Made by a program: the position numbers and the translations under genes
The notes under the pieces: model-generated
What the model was told of the DNA's origin: nothing
Seen by the model: the letters and a program-made list of their open reading frames with translations, nothing else
Databases searched by the model: none
Source: Sanghuangporus weigelae
Taxonomy: Eukaryota; Basidiomycota; Agaricomycetes; Hymenochaetales; Hymenochaetaceae
Direction of reading: 5' to 3'
Assembly: GCA_033182465.1 (NCBI GenBank)
Contig: CP137318.1
Coordinates: 1,798,001-1,862,000, forward strand
DNA: 64,000 nt
In this document: positions 46,367-58,219 of the stretch, in pieces
Layout of the letters: each line of letters opens with the position of its first letter
Numbering within the stretch: the first letter of the stretch is position 1

Positions 46367-48866
46367 ATGCCGCTAGACGATGGATCTGAGCTTTTCTATG
46401 CCCTCTCGGCCTGTATAGCAGTTGGTATTTGGCTCGTCTTTGCCCGCTACACATCTGTTAAAAACAGGGCTGTTCCGTTCGTCTGGCCAGCTCCGGACGT
46501 AAGTTCCTCTTTCTGCTGTCACAGAACGCGTCTAAACCTCTTTTGTCGGGTACAGGCCGCCAAGCCGGACTGGTCTTCCATATCCCTATCCAAACCGCGT
46601 CTTGAGGCCCACTTGCAAAATCCAGATCTACTTCCGCCTGTTCATGTTCCTAATCGCCGATATATCACCTGCTATGATCCATCAACATCTTTGTACCTTG
46701 GTACATTCCTGGCCGACGATGCTGTTACGATTGGTGAAAAGATTGGCATGGCGGGCAGAGCTCAACTCTCTTGGAAACAGACTTCCTTCGCGGATCGGAA
46801 AAGAGTGATTCGCAGTCTTCTAAAATGGCTTGTTGACAATAAGGAAGACTGCGCAAGGGTCGCTTGTCGTGACACTGGAAAGACTAGTACGTTCTTGTGA
46901 TTTCAATGTCGTTCAACTTGCTCACTTCAGGTTTCATTCAGTGATTGACGCTGCCCTGGGAGAGTTATTGTAAGTGCATGACCGGATTCTAATACTCGTC
47001 TTTTCTGTGCCTAACTGTGGCCAGGACGTCGTGCTCCAAACTGGAATGGTTAGTCAAGTACGGAGAAAGTTATCTGCGACCGGAAAAGAGAAGCTCGACA
47101 TTGATGTTGAGCTACAAACGCTCTGAACTGCATTATGAACCACTTGGGGTCGTTGCCGCCGTGGTTTCGTGGAATTATCGTAAGCATTGTAGTCTAAAGT
47201 TCTTTTCTGAGGAATATTCACTGAAATTAAGGAAGCCCTTCACAATGCCTGGTCTCCCATAATAGCTGCCATCTTCGCGGGAAATGGCATTGTTGTCAAA
47301 TGCTCGGAACACGTTGTGTGGTCGACTAGTTGGTTCGTTGGAGCTGTCCGAGAATGCTTGACCGTTTGCGGATTCGACGCAGATCTCGTACAGGTACGAG
47401 CTTGAATTTGGCATCTTGATTAATCTTGACTAGGGACAGTTGGTTTGCTGCTGGCCAGAAGAAGCAGAAGCTTTGACTGCCTCCCCGCATATTAGACATA
47501 TAACATTTATCGGCTCAGAAGAAGTAGGAAGAAAAGTGAGGTCTGTCCTGAAGCCGGTTATTTGCTCTGACATATCATTATTAAGGTTGCTATTGCTGCT
47601 ACTACGGTTTGTCGTACTTTTTACGTCACGAGTAATTCCCAGGGTGACTTCAAATCAAGCACTTGACGCCGGTAACTATGGAGTTGGGAGGAAAAGATCC
47701 TGCGATCATTCTACCAGGTACAAATCTGAACAAGTGGATAAGTATTTTGATGCGAGGTGTTTTGTCAGTATGAATACCTCGGTTTTTATTGGCTCTTCTG
47801 ACCATCTCTATAGCCAAAACGCCGGGCAGAACTGTATTGGGATAGAACGGATTATCGTACACTCCTCCCAGTATATCGAGCTTCTCCAAGAGATTCTCGA
47901 CCGCGCGACAAAGCTGCGATTAGGCTCCGCTTTACATGCCACCGATGGGTACATCGCTCCAGTCGACTGTGGATCAATGATATCAAAGGACTGCTTTACG
48001 GAGCTCGAACGCATCATTAATGAAGCTACCAAGGAAGGGGCCTCTCTTCATGTGGGTGGAACAGAGTTCAGGCATGCGTATCTTGAAAGCGGCTCGTATT
48101 TTTCTCCTACTGTGATCGGTGACGTTCATCAAGGAATGGAGATCGCTAATAAAGAATGTGAGTGATCCCTCGAAGAGAGCACTAACAGCATAACTCACGT
48201 TTGTCCCCCGACTACTTTGGTGGTTGGCCTCTGCTATTCAGTATTTGCTCCGGTTGCGTTGCTCATGACGTATGATACGATCGAAGATGCAATCGAGATA
48301 GCTAATAGCACTCGGTATGGCCTCGGAGCCTCTGTCTTCGGTCCTGACCAGGAAGAATGTCTGAGGGTTGCAAAGCGTTTGGAATGTGGAATGGTATCAA
48401 TAAACGACTTTGGTGTTTTTTACGTGCGCTGAGTTCACCCTTTTAATCACTGACTATCTAATTGATGATCTTCGTTTGAAGTTAAAGTAAGATGCATTCG
48501 TTTCACTGGTCTTCCAAGTATTTGACGGTTAGCAATAGCCAAGACTTACCATTTGGAGGCTCTAAATCAAGCGGCTACGGAAGATTCGGAGGTCCCGAGG
48601 GTCTTCGCAGTCTCACGAATCCGAAGGCGATTGTGGTAGATCGTTGGCCCTTCTTGGTCCAGACAGGCATACCTGCGCTATTAGATTATCCTATTCGTTC
48701 TCTAATAAGCAGCTGGTGAGTCACCGAATGATGCCGAGATATTTTCTGCCGCTGATTAGATGATTTCAGGGAATTCGTTGGCGGTCTCGTTCAGTTGCTT
48801 CACGGAGACACATTGTACACTCGATTTTATGGTCTAGTTCAACTAATCAGGGCTGGAAGACGTTGA
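46367..48866 (+). CDS. Membrane-anchored aldehyde dehydrogenase (MSC7-like)
   Basis: This NAD(P)-dependent aldehyde dehydrogenase has about 595 residues. ATG 46367 opens an N-terminal membrane helix (LFYALSACIAVGIWLVFARY) as in yeast Msc7. The ALDH core follows: YDPSTSLYLGTF, RRNLH-like RKRVIRSLLKWLV, HYEPLGVVAAVVSWNY, ITFIGSEEVGRKV, the general-base motif LTPVTMELGGKDPAI, the catalytic Cys in QNAGQNCIGIERI, SYFSPTVIGDVHQGMEIANK, EIANSTRYGLGASVFG and PFGGSKSSGYGRFGGPEG. A C-terminal region (LLDYPIRSLISSW and VQLLHGDTLYTRFYG) is a second membrane-associated tail. At least ten introns are present. The KVRSVLKP to HLTPVTMEL junction skips about 90 nt, with the weak donor GTTATT. The stop is at 48866. 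Confidence 0.88.
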
Positions 48867-49408
48867 TATCTCCTTCAATGGATATCTACCTGGCATATCC
48901 GTAAATATAAGCTACTTGCATACCGACTGGTTGGCTCGCGCGAGCCATAATCTCAAAATGTTTCAATTAATATATCCACGCATTACTGCTCATCTCAAGT
49001 GAGTGCACACGAGCCTTCCGTGTTGTCTGCAGGGGCACTTGCTGTGCCTAATCCAGACCGACGCCTCGGTTCTACTTTCATGTACAATGGATCAATTTCT
49101 TTCAATTCATTTATTGCACGCAAATCGGCATGTGTTTGTCCTGAGCACACCTTCAGCGATGTCAAGGCTGTTCCATGATGCGAGATCAAGTCATCGAGGG
49201 AAGGAAATATTGATCACCACGCACGTTTTCCTCCACGATAAGATTAGCACACCCAAATGAGGAAGGTGCCATGTTGCCGTATCCGTGGTTGTGAAGCCAG
49301 TGAAGCTATTGCGGTATCGACTCCACGTGCATCTCACTCCTTAGTGATGCTTGTTCATGTGCTGCCGTGCTTCGTTGCATGCACTCTCGGACTCTGGACT
49401 GCCGAGAC
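48867..49408. other. Intergenic region, 540 bp
   Basis: This is the 3' end of the aldehyde dehydrogenase and the distal promoter of the RNase T2 gene. Short plus- and minus-strand frames occur without motifs. Confidence 0.45.
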
Positions 49409-49419
49409 TTATATATATA
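49409..49419 (+). promoter_or_regulatory. TATA box of the RNase T2 gene
   Basis: The run TTATATATATA lies about 60 bp before the ATG at 49478, followed by a short pyrimidine-containing leader. The position and sequence fit a core TATA element of a strongly expressed secreted enzyme. Confidence 0.5.
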
Positions 49420-49477
49420 GCCTTCGAATAAGTGTGAACTCCACCTTCTGCTGCTGTTACCCAGGCTGGCGAGCACA

Positions 49478-51586
49478 ATGGTCTCTGCGCTTCATGTTCT
49501 CGCTCTTCTTGCTTCGGTCTCTGTCGTTTCATCTAGTCCATTCTCAAGTTCTCTTGGACCCTTTGAGCTCTTCAAGCGTGCTAACGGATGTTCAACCTCT
49601 GGCCAAACTTCTTGTCATAACTCGACTGTCCAGGATACATGCTGTTTTGAAGCGCCTGGAGTGAGCTTAGATCCAGACGGTAATCATCTTGTTGCTGACA
49701 ATCAAATTCGGCGCAATAGGGCCTTCTGCTGCAGACCCAGGTGATTGTTATCCCCAATCTATCTTTCTTCACGCAGAACTCAAATTTGCTACTAGTTTTG
49801 GGACACGGATCCCTCCACGGGTCCAAGTGATTCCTGGACAATACACGGTAAGCTAGGCACCTTTATAGTGCGATCATCGCATCTGATTGCTCTTGTTTTA
49901 GGTCTATGGCCAGACAAGTCGGTTCCAGATATAGCCCATCGCATGAGAGATAATCTGAAATAATTTACAGTTGCGATCAAACCTTCGGAGAAGACTGCGA
50001 TCCTTCTCGGGCATATACTGACATCGCTGGGGTAAGAGTCTACCGTCGATGTTTAAATGAATATTATATCGATTTTACTGTCGAAGTTACTGTCGGACTC
50101 AGGCGCCTCGGACACACTTTCATTTATGCAGACGGTAAGGTAATCTTAATTCGGATACGAAAATTTGTTGAGGACAATCTTTTCGTTTAGCATTGGGTTG
50201 ATATCAATGGCGATGACGAATCCTTCTGGGAGGTACGTGCCGACGATCTCCTGCCTATACTCGAAAATTGAGTTTTTGTATAGCATGAATGGAGTACACA
50301 CGGGACTTGCATGAGGTATGAGAATGCAATGCTCTTGTTCTGTCCTAGACCAAGCTCATTAACTTTACAGCACACTCGAGCCAAACTGTATTACCGACTA
50401 CTCCACGGGAGACGAGGTATACCTTTATTTCCCGTGTGAAGCCCATTCTCCTCCTGATCTCTACGCCCACCTTCTAGGCCGTTGCTTTCTTCAATACGGT
50501 CGTCAGGCTTTTCAAAGTAAGTGATTTTTTTTTGTTACTCATGTACATCGAGGGCATTTATGTAAGACTAAAGACGCTCCCTACGTTTACATGGCTATCG
50601 AGCCAAGGGATCACTCCGACGACGAGTAGTACATTCACGTATTCAGAGCTAACAGATGCTCTACAAGCAGAATCGGTCGGTACTCAGTTTTTTCAGCTTT
50701 TGTGGATTTTATACTGATGCCTTCCTACAGGGTGTAGTGCCGGCATTGAACTGTGATGGTAGCGTTCTTAATGAAGCCTGGTGGTTTTTCAACCTCAAGT
50801 GAGATGGCCCACGGCACGTCGCGAAGCGTAACTAATGTAGCTTTTAAAGAGGCTCAGTTATTGACGGAACATTTGTCCCTATCGGTAACCGACCTACACT
50901 TCTGAGGCGACTCGCTTAGTGATCTTAATCCCAGATGCACCATCTAGAGGAACTTGTCCATCTAGTGGCATCTCTTATCGTCCGAAATCTAGCGGGACTT
51001 CTACGACAGTAAGCATGGTCTTCTCTCTCTGATTTCTGAACGTCAATCAATTGCAATAATGTAGACTTCGTCATCTACAACACCTACTGTAAGGCACCAT
51101 CATATACCTATGTATACATATGTTGATTATCCGCATCTAACTACCGTTCAAGAACTCCGGCAGTCTTCCAGCTAAAGCCACAATTACTGCTCTCCGATCA
51201 TCTGGCAGCTCTACCGGCGGATTGTTGTCTGCAGGGACGTGGTCGACCCAAACGCTTGCTACGTACACTCTTTTCGGCAGTACCAATAGCTTTACTATGA
51301 AATCCTCAAAGGGCAATTGTGGTGTATCCAGCGGAACGTTGAGCTGCGGTAACGGTGTCTCTTCGTCATCCTTTTCAGCGGTGAGTGTGCTTTACGTTGC
51401 GAGAAACTTGAATTTTTGTTCATTCATATTGTTGTACAGGTCAGCTCTGGAGGCAGTTTGCTCCTTGCATTTGGAGGATCGACTTCATTTTCGAGTGATG
51501 CCATTCCGAGTGGTACAGCTCAAGAGACTATATTCACCGGAAGCAGCCACGCCCAGAAGTTCACATTAGTTATAAATGCTTCATGA
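49478..51586 (+). CDS. Secreted ribonuclease T2 with C-terminal extension
   Basis: This extracellular T2-family endoribonuclease has about 390 residues. ATG 49478 gives a signal peptide (MVSALHVLALLASVSVVSSSP). The catalytic domain starts near GCSTSGQTSCHNSTVQDTCC and carries both active-site segments, CAS I SWTIHGLWPDNCDGSY and CAS II FWEHEWSTHGTCMSTLE. Conserved Cys residues continue in PDLYAHLLGRCFLQYGRQAF and LPTFTWLSSQGI, then ALNCDG, SVLNEAWWFFNLK and APSRGTCPSSGISY. A Ser/Thr linker leads to a C-terminal domain of about 110 residues (KATITALRSSGSSTGGLLSA, FTMKSSKGNCGVSSGTLSCG), seen in several fungal T2 enzymes. About ten introns are present. The stop at 51586 follows TLVINAS. Confidence 0.88.
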
Positions 51587-51776
51587 TACCCTCGAGGAAG
51601 TATGGTTTTACGTCCTGGCATGTTTTATAGAGAGGAACAAGCCAATCTTGTCGAGTACTTCTAAGAGCCAACAGCGGTGATTTTGTATCTTTTTGTATAC
51701 GGAATTTATAAAATTGCATTCCCTTCGGATCTATAAAGCCGTAACATGGCGGATCGTACTTTGATCACCTACATCC

Positions 51777-52319
51777 ATGCCCCCCAGACTTGATCATCCT
51801 GCTCTAAATTTAATTCTCTTCGAAGAATCGTTCATCGTCTACAAACTATCGGCTCACGAAGAAATACCTGCTGATATTTTAACTATCCTCACGGAAAAGA
51901 CTGGTTCCGAAGAACTGGTATCGATCACACGTACATCAGAGGAGATTTCCATTGTGTGCAATGCGACTAAGGTGTCCAACATCAGCGCTAATACTCCGCA
52001 TTGGAAATGCATAAAGTTCAAAGGCCCGTTAGACTTTGGTAAATCGAACGTCCCGCACCTTGCCGCAAACAATCACTGATCAATGCTTCAGGGCTGACTG
52101 GTATATTGTGCAGTGTCTCAACACCGCTGAAAAGCGCCAACATTTCAATCTTTGCTATCAGTACGTGGTACGCACAGCTGCCTATTTTCAAAGCTTCAGA
52201 ATGGCGGTACCTTATGATCTTCATTCAGGGATACGGATTATGTCCTGATACCAGAGGGCAAGGCAGAGGAAGCAGTAACCGTATTGAAAAACGATGGATG
52301 GAAGTTTGAGAACAAGTAA
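51777..52319 (+). CDS. CASTOR-like ACT-domain protein
   Basis: This is a three-exon gene of about 140 residues. ATG 51777 opens MPPRLDHPALNLILFEESF, followed by YKLSAHEEIPADILTIL, ELVSITRTSEEISIVCNA and WKCIKFKGPLDF. An intron joins to GLTGILCSVSTPLKSANISI with FAISTW, and a second joins to DTDYVLIPEGKAEEAVTVL and GWKFENK-stop at 52319. The pair of ACT modules with the motif DxTGIL...PL..A.ISIFA.STxxTDYVL is that of the GATS/CASTOR family. Human CASTOR1 senses arginine for TORC1, while fungal single-unit members have no established role. The product has one ACT pair, half the size of human CASTOR1. It ends 44 bp from the convergent carrier stop. Confidence 0.82.
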
Positions 52320-52362
52320 TCCGTAACGTAATCTATGAAGCAAGCATCTACTCCTGAGAAAA

Positions 52363-53860
52363 CTATGTACCGTCTCCAAGCCTCTTGTACAGGTTTATGA
52401 TAAGATCATTAGCAGTTAATGTGATGATACTAAACCAGGCTTTAGAATGGGCGCAGTCAAACCATGTCATCAAGATACTTACGTATGTGGTGCGATGCGA
52501 AGGAAATGAGCCGTTGAGCCTTTGTACAGTCCGAGCGGACCTTCAATTTTCAGCGTCTTCCACAGACAGTCGAATGGATTCCTATAGAGCGTCCCGACCA
52601 TTCTTCCATTCGGCAGTCGATGAGTCGGTTGATTGTACATTCTCGTGAGTGCCTAAAAAGAACAAGAACATTGCATATGATGTAACTTAGGGATCAAGAA
52701 CAACCACGCACCGTGTCGGCTGGCTGCATGGCTAAACACTAGAAAACGGAATTGCTTCAGACTGTATCATCGCTAGAATAGTAAGGACATACCACGCAAG
52801 CCCCCGAAACGGAACTACTAGCAAGAAATGTCCAGACACTATCGCCGTTACTGATGCCTGCCTGTACTAGCTGTTTCTTGGTCCAGTTATAGGTCGGCAA
52901 TTGGACCTACGCAACAGGGATGTCAGTCTTTGATGCAAAATATTGCCTACATACTTACGGCTGATCCACACGCTGTACGTAACATAGCTGCATCTATTCC
53001 ACGTATTAAACCGCGGAACTTCTCCGCGCGATAAATGGTTAGAAGCGCATTTAACGAATTCTTGTAGTAGTGTTGTGTTCCAACGGGAAGTGCGGGTGAA
53101 AATGCCTGAAGACTGTTAGCAAGGGAGTAAGAGAGGTACAAGCAAATATACCTGCATCCTGGCCTTTATAAGAAATAAAGGATTGCCGAGACACGCTAAT
53201 CATCACTATCAAAAAGTGAAAATTGCAACAAATGACTTCGGAAACTACCTCCAACGATACCACTCGCAGCGCCTGCAGCAATAGATGTCGATGCGATCTG
53301 CTCTGTCGCAGCTCTCCCTATTATCTGATTGAACCCGTGTCGGAAGGGCTCATAAAAGCCTATTAGACAAATTAAGATGGGGAAAGGTTGATAAAGCTTG
53401 AGGAGAACTCACCAAGTCTTGATCCATTGAGGAGGATCTCCATTGAAGCTTTAATGTGGGCCGCAACAAATTTGGAATATTGAGATTACCTGATAAACGT
53501 ACTTCAGAAGAAAGTCCGAGTCAAAGATGAGTAAACGCAAAAGTAAATATGAATGCATACAGCAGGAGCCAATCCTCTTTGGAGTCCACGAATGCCTTCG
53601 TTCCTCCATGTCTTCACAAGTACGTCGACAGCGCTCTTGTAGACTCTCTCGCCGCCGCCTTTAACAAGTTCTCCTTGCAGTTGTAAGCGAGTCTTAGCCA
53701 CCTCGGCAGGGTTCGAAAATGTAACCTGTCATCCACGTGCAAATAAGCACGTGAAAATTGGTTTTTTTTTTCTTTTCTGGCGACGAACCGCTGTACAAGC
53801 TGCAAGGCCACCACAGATGAAACCCTCCGCTGTCGACAACGGCTGAGTGGAGGTAGTCAT
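52363..53860 (-). CDS. Mitochondrial carrier, oxaloacetate (OAC1) type
   Basis: This is an SLC25 inner-membrane carrier of about 310 residues. ATG 53860 opens MTTSTQPLSTAEGFICGGLA, then TFSNPAEVAKTRLQLQGEL (first repeat motif Px(D/E)xxKxR), NEGIRGLQRGLAPA joined to YVYQ, NGSRLGFYEPFRHGFNQI, a second repeat with HYYKNSLNALLTIYRAEKFR and GLIRGIDAAMLRTACGSAV, and a third with MQPADTALTRMYNQP, GLYKGSTAHFLRIAPHT and WFSIITLTANDLIINLYKRL. The stop is at 52363. The NGSRLGFYEP segment and the first repeat resemble yeast Oac1, which imports oxaloacetate and sulfate. Substrate assignment is inferred. The third repeat has Px(D) but no following KxR, as is common for OAC/DIC-type carriers. At least seven introns of normal length are present. 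Confidence 0.8.
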
Positions 53861-54023
53861 TCGTATCCAAGCCAGAGAGATGGGGATGCGGAAACCGCGA
53901 AACGGCCGAAACATGAATAGTTACACGTGACCGTAATGCCGACCTCGATCGGCCAAACTGGTTGGTTGGCACTGACCTCCAATCTCTTACGTCCTTCACC
54001 AAGGTGCACGACATGGGAGAAGT

Positions 54024-57000
54024 ATGGTAAGCGGCCAAGTCCAGGCGGCGGCAGGCGTTGCCACACTATCCATCGTTCTACCATTCGCGTTGCGTGTCCT
54101 CTTGTCACCTTGGACGTTCGTATTTATACTTCCTTTTCTCCTATATACGGCGCTGCTGGTAGGATTTTCGGCACATGTGTACTTGGCTTATTTGGTCGAT
54201 AAAAGAAAACGCCATTCACGTCAAATATCGCTACGTGTATCCCGACCCTTTGCCTTCTCCACTCCTGCAGCATGGCAAGCCGTCCTTACGCGATCAAAGT
54301 GGTCGCGCAAATCGCCACAAAGCCTCCCTCAATTATATCCTGACTACCCAATGGTCTCGACCACAGTCAATGAAATATTGATTCTGGTGGTCAGGGACTA
54401 TGTCTTGACATGGTACACGGAGATATCGTCTTCGCCATCCTTTCCGACGGCAGTCTCCGAGGCCGTCCATGATTCTTTGGAAACATTGTTGAAACGGCTA
54501 GAGAGCATGGACCTCGCGTCGCTCATCGTTAGGCGCATATTGCCCAAGTTGACGAATCATGTGGAACTATTCAGATATTCTGAAACGGCTCTGCGGGGAG
54601 CAAAGCTTGAAAGGCACCTAACCCAATCAGAGGAGCTCGACTTACTTCTTGCAAGTCGATACGTCACGAAGGGAGGGAGCTTGCACCCGGCAGTGGAGAA
54701 TCTCTCAACCACCTTCACGAGACAGACAGAAGAGATGCATCTTAAATCTCTTGTCGAAGCCGCGCTTCCTCTAATTCTGCCCAGGAGGGACTCTAACAGC
54801 AAAGCCGTCCGCATCTTGGTTCGTGAAGTACTCGCGTGCACAGTTCTAGCTCCCATCACAGATCTTCTCTCAGATCCAGATTTTTGGAACAGAACGATTG
54901 ACCAATTGGTGCGTGATGGTAGCTATGGCGTTTGCCCTCAATTAATAGTCGCTTAGGCAGGGGCAGCTATTAGACAACAGTGAGTGCTCACATTCGACTT
55001 CATGTGTTACTGATACTAGATCGTATTTCAAGGAAGTTGATTACCAAAGTTCGTAATATTCTCGAGTCGCAGTCGCCCTCTCCTACAACAGTTCGGCACG
55101 GCAAGTTGAAGCGCCCGCACCAGGAGTTAATTACTCTGCAAACGAATGCTCGACATTTTGAGGCGTTTCTTCGTAGTATCGATAGATGTGATTCCTTGCT
55201 GGACGCCCGACGGTTAAAGAATGACGTTGTAGGTGAAATACGAAGAACAAGAACCTTGTTGGGTGAGACTCCTACGCTTCTGGGTTTAACCAGGAGACTC
55301 ATCGTGTCTATTGGCAGCGAGACATGAGAACGAAGACTGGATTGGCGGAAAGAGGACCGAGGATGTCGTTGCATTTCTTGATAGATTGTATACCGCGAAG
55401 CGAAAAATTGAGAAGCGAATAGCTATCCTCGGTGGACAAGATGATTCGGTATGCGTTCTCTCTTAACTTATATTTCTTGCTAAGCAATTGTGACAATGGT
55501 AGTCTCCGCTTCTTCAAGATAGCGATACAATCCCTTCACTTACCCTCCGTGACGTTCTGACGAATCCGAGCTCACTATCCTATTTTATGGAATTTATGGA
55601 TCGACGCGGCCGTTCTTTACTTGTCCAGTTCTGGTTGACTGTTGAAAGTTTTAAAAATCCGCTTGAATCAGTCGACTCTGACTCTTCCGATGAGGATTAT
55701 GAACCATTAGCAGATCCAGCACTCGCCGCCACTTTAAAGGAGGATTTGAATATGATCAATGACCTCTATTTCGCGAACCCGGTCACTTTGGCGGCCTTGT
55801 CGTCTATCTCCCAGAAATACGTGTTAGCTATTCAATCCTACGCCACGGAGGAATCGGCTTCAGCTCTGCATGAACGGAAGGCTCGTTGGAGCGTAATGCT
55901 GGCTCAAAAACAAGTAGAGCGGGATATGGACCATGATTTTGAGGACTTCAAGCGGAGCGACCTCTGGTTCCGTGCTATCGGAGATTTAGCCACGAAAGAT
56001 AGATCGAACGAACCTCCTCCCTCCACCGCTTCAACGACGCAAGAAGAGAATACATCTACATCAGCTGGCCTTCTTGCATCTTTGGTCCAAGGGCTAACCC
56101 CTGATTTGAGCCGGAGCCAAACTTCAAAACCACCGTTCTTCAGACGCGCTCGCTCGGCGCGCTCTGTTGATGCGCCTTCCAACACCGCTCCTGCAATTAT
56201 GCGACCGCGAAGCTCAATGGATTCTGCGAAATCACTGACAGCTGCGTCTCCACCGTCCAGCAGGTCTACGTCAGCTCAAGCACCGTCCAGCAGTTTGGAG
56301 ATTCTCATGGCGTCCTCACTGGACGTGACCTCTGAGGCCCCGCATCGAGCACCTTTATTTGATGAGGCAGAAGATGGTCGATTGCTGTCCGCGGATGCTG
56401 AAGAAGCGCAACGCATGGAGGCTATCCAAGCGGCTGTGACAGATATTATCGCCTCTGAGACTAATACGGAGATTGGGCATAAACTGCGGGCGCGTTCCTT
56501 CGATGAGGCGCCAGAGCATTTTGCTGATGATCATGATCGACGAGATGTTCGTTCGTATACAAAGCCGATTTTCGCCGATTCACAAATCATAGAGATTGTC
56601 GATGAGCAAACGCCTGACGATGACGATCTGCCCGAAGGCCCCTCGGAAATGACAAACCCAGGGGATCTGCACCTTCCGCATGAGATATCTCGCCTAGCCG
56701 ACAAGATTACTCATCTGCAGTCGCAAGACGGTATTTTAGATAACCTCATTAAGAAGGCCGAGTTGACGGGAGACGCCCAGGAATTACGACTACTGCAAAA
56801 ATCAAAAGCTGCCTTAGAAAGAGAACTCAGGCAGCTTTCTTTCCAGAAGATGCAGTATGAACAACAGGATACCGCAAGTAAGTTGATTCCTGGTCGAACG
56901 AAGGCGACAATCGTCAATTCGACCACCGGCGAGGAAGACGGAAAACAGGTTGTGCGGTACCTGATTGAAGTGCAGCAACTCGGTACAGGCTGGGTTGTTG

Positions 57001-58219
57001 CCCGTCGGTACAGCGAGTTTCTAGCTATGCATCAGCGCCTTAAGGAGCGTTTCTTACCCGTTAAGAGTCTGGAATTTCCTGGCAAGCATCTCGTCACCTC
57101 TCTTTCAACTCAGATGTTGGACAACCGTCGTATAGCCTTGGAGAAGTATCTTCAGGTATATGGTGCATCCTTCTCTTTTCCGGTCCACCAACTTATTGCA
57201 TCATCAGAACCTCCTGACAATTCCGATCGTTTGCGAAAGCCCGGAGCTTCGATCATTTCTTTCTCGTGACTCGCCTTTCATAGCGAAGTCTTTAACAGAG
57301 ACGTCTGCGAAAGAATCGACCGTTTTCCCTGGTCAGAATATAGTTCGCAACATGTACCGCTCATTTACTGAGAGCATTGACGAAGTTTTCTTCGGTCCGT
57401 CAATGCTTGATGTGATGATCGGCCGTCTTACTCGGCAAGCTGCCGAGTTTGCTGGTATTGTGGGCACAGCTTCAAACGATGAGGACCTCGTCAGTCAGGC
57501 GCTTAGAGCAACGGGAAAGGAGGCGCCGGAGGATACTCTAGCTCAGTTACCTGGTGATCTTAAGCCTCTCGAAGGAGAGACTAGTACCTCGTCCTTCACA
57601 TCCCCTATTTGCGATCTCGTTCTTGCCGTATTCGAACTTGACAAGACGAATAATTGGCTTCGCCGACAAGCCATCGTGATCATTCTGCAGCAAGTATTTG
57701 GAGATACAGTTGAGCGGTACGTCCCTCACCTCACTAAGGAAAGTTCATGCGCTAATCCATATGAAGGAAATTTCGCGAGACTATGTCTTACCTTCTTGAT
57801 GAGCCTCATTTGCTTTCGTACATCAATATTTTCAAGGATAGCATGTGGCTCAACGGACGTCCGAAACCTCCTGAAGAGTCAAGGTCAGCTGAAGAAAGGG
57901 CTCGAACAAGAGACGAGGCGAATCGCAAGCTTGCTACCCTCTTGCCTGGTAAGCCACAATTACTATCTACTGTTTCCGAGATTGATTCTTCATTATAACA
58001 GATATTGCTGCCAACATGATCGGGAGATCAAATGCTCGCCGCGGGGCTCGTCGGATCTTCGCAGTCCTTCAGAACCGTCGCTTGAATCAACATATTGTCT
58101 ACACCGTTCTGGACGAAGTGGGTGTTTTCTTCCTAAGTTGCCATTTATATGCTAAATCAGACGTGACTCAGGTGTTCAGCGCCCTCTTCCCAGAGGTGAA
58201 CAAAACAATCACAAAGTAG
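54024..58219 (+). CDS. MDM1: MDM1-like sorting nexin (PXA-RGS-PX-nexin C)
   Basis: This large lipid-contact-site protein has about 1200 residues; yeast Mdm1 tethers ER to vacuole. ATG 54024 opens two membrane helices (VATLSIVLPFALRVLLS and WTFVFILPFLLYTALLVGF). The PXA domain follows: TTVNEILILVVRDYVLTWY, RLESMDLASLIVRRILPKL and ALPLILPRRDSNSKAVRILV. An RGS domain is at LTLRDVLTNPSSLSYFMEF and RRGRSLLVQFWLTVESF. A Ser/Pro-rich linker and coiled coil (RLADKITHLQSQDGILDNLI) precede the PX domain: VVRYLIEVQQLGTGWVVARR, YSEFLAMHQRLKERF, LEFPGK and NRRIALEKYLQ. The C-terminal nexin domain includes RRQAIVIILQQVFGDTVER and YLLDEPHLLSYINIFKDSMW. The stop is at 58219. An alternative first exon (MGEVW, ATG 54012, with a donor at 54026) cannot be excluded. 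Confidence 0.88.

Noticed and set aside
40059-48866. A biosynthetic or detoxification gene cluster
   Set aside because: Only the transporter and aldehyde dehydrogenase could be linked; flanking genes are unrelated secreted hydrolases and housekeeping genes, and no core synthase is present.
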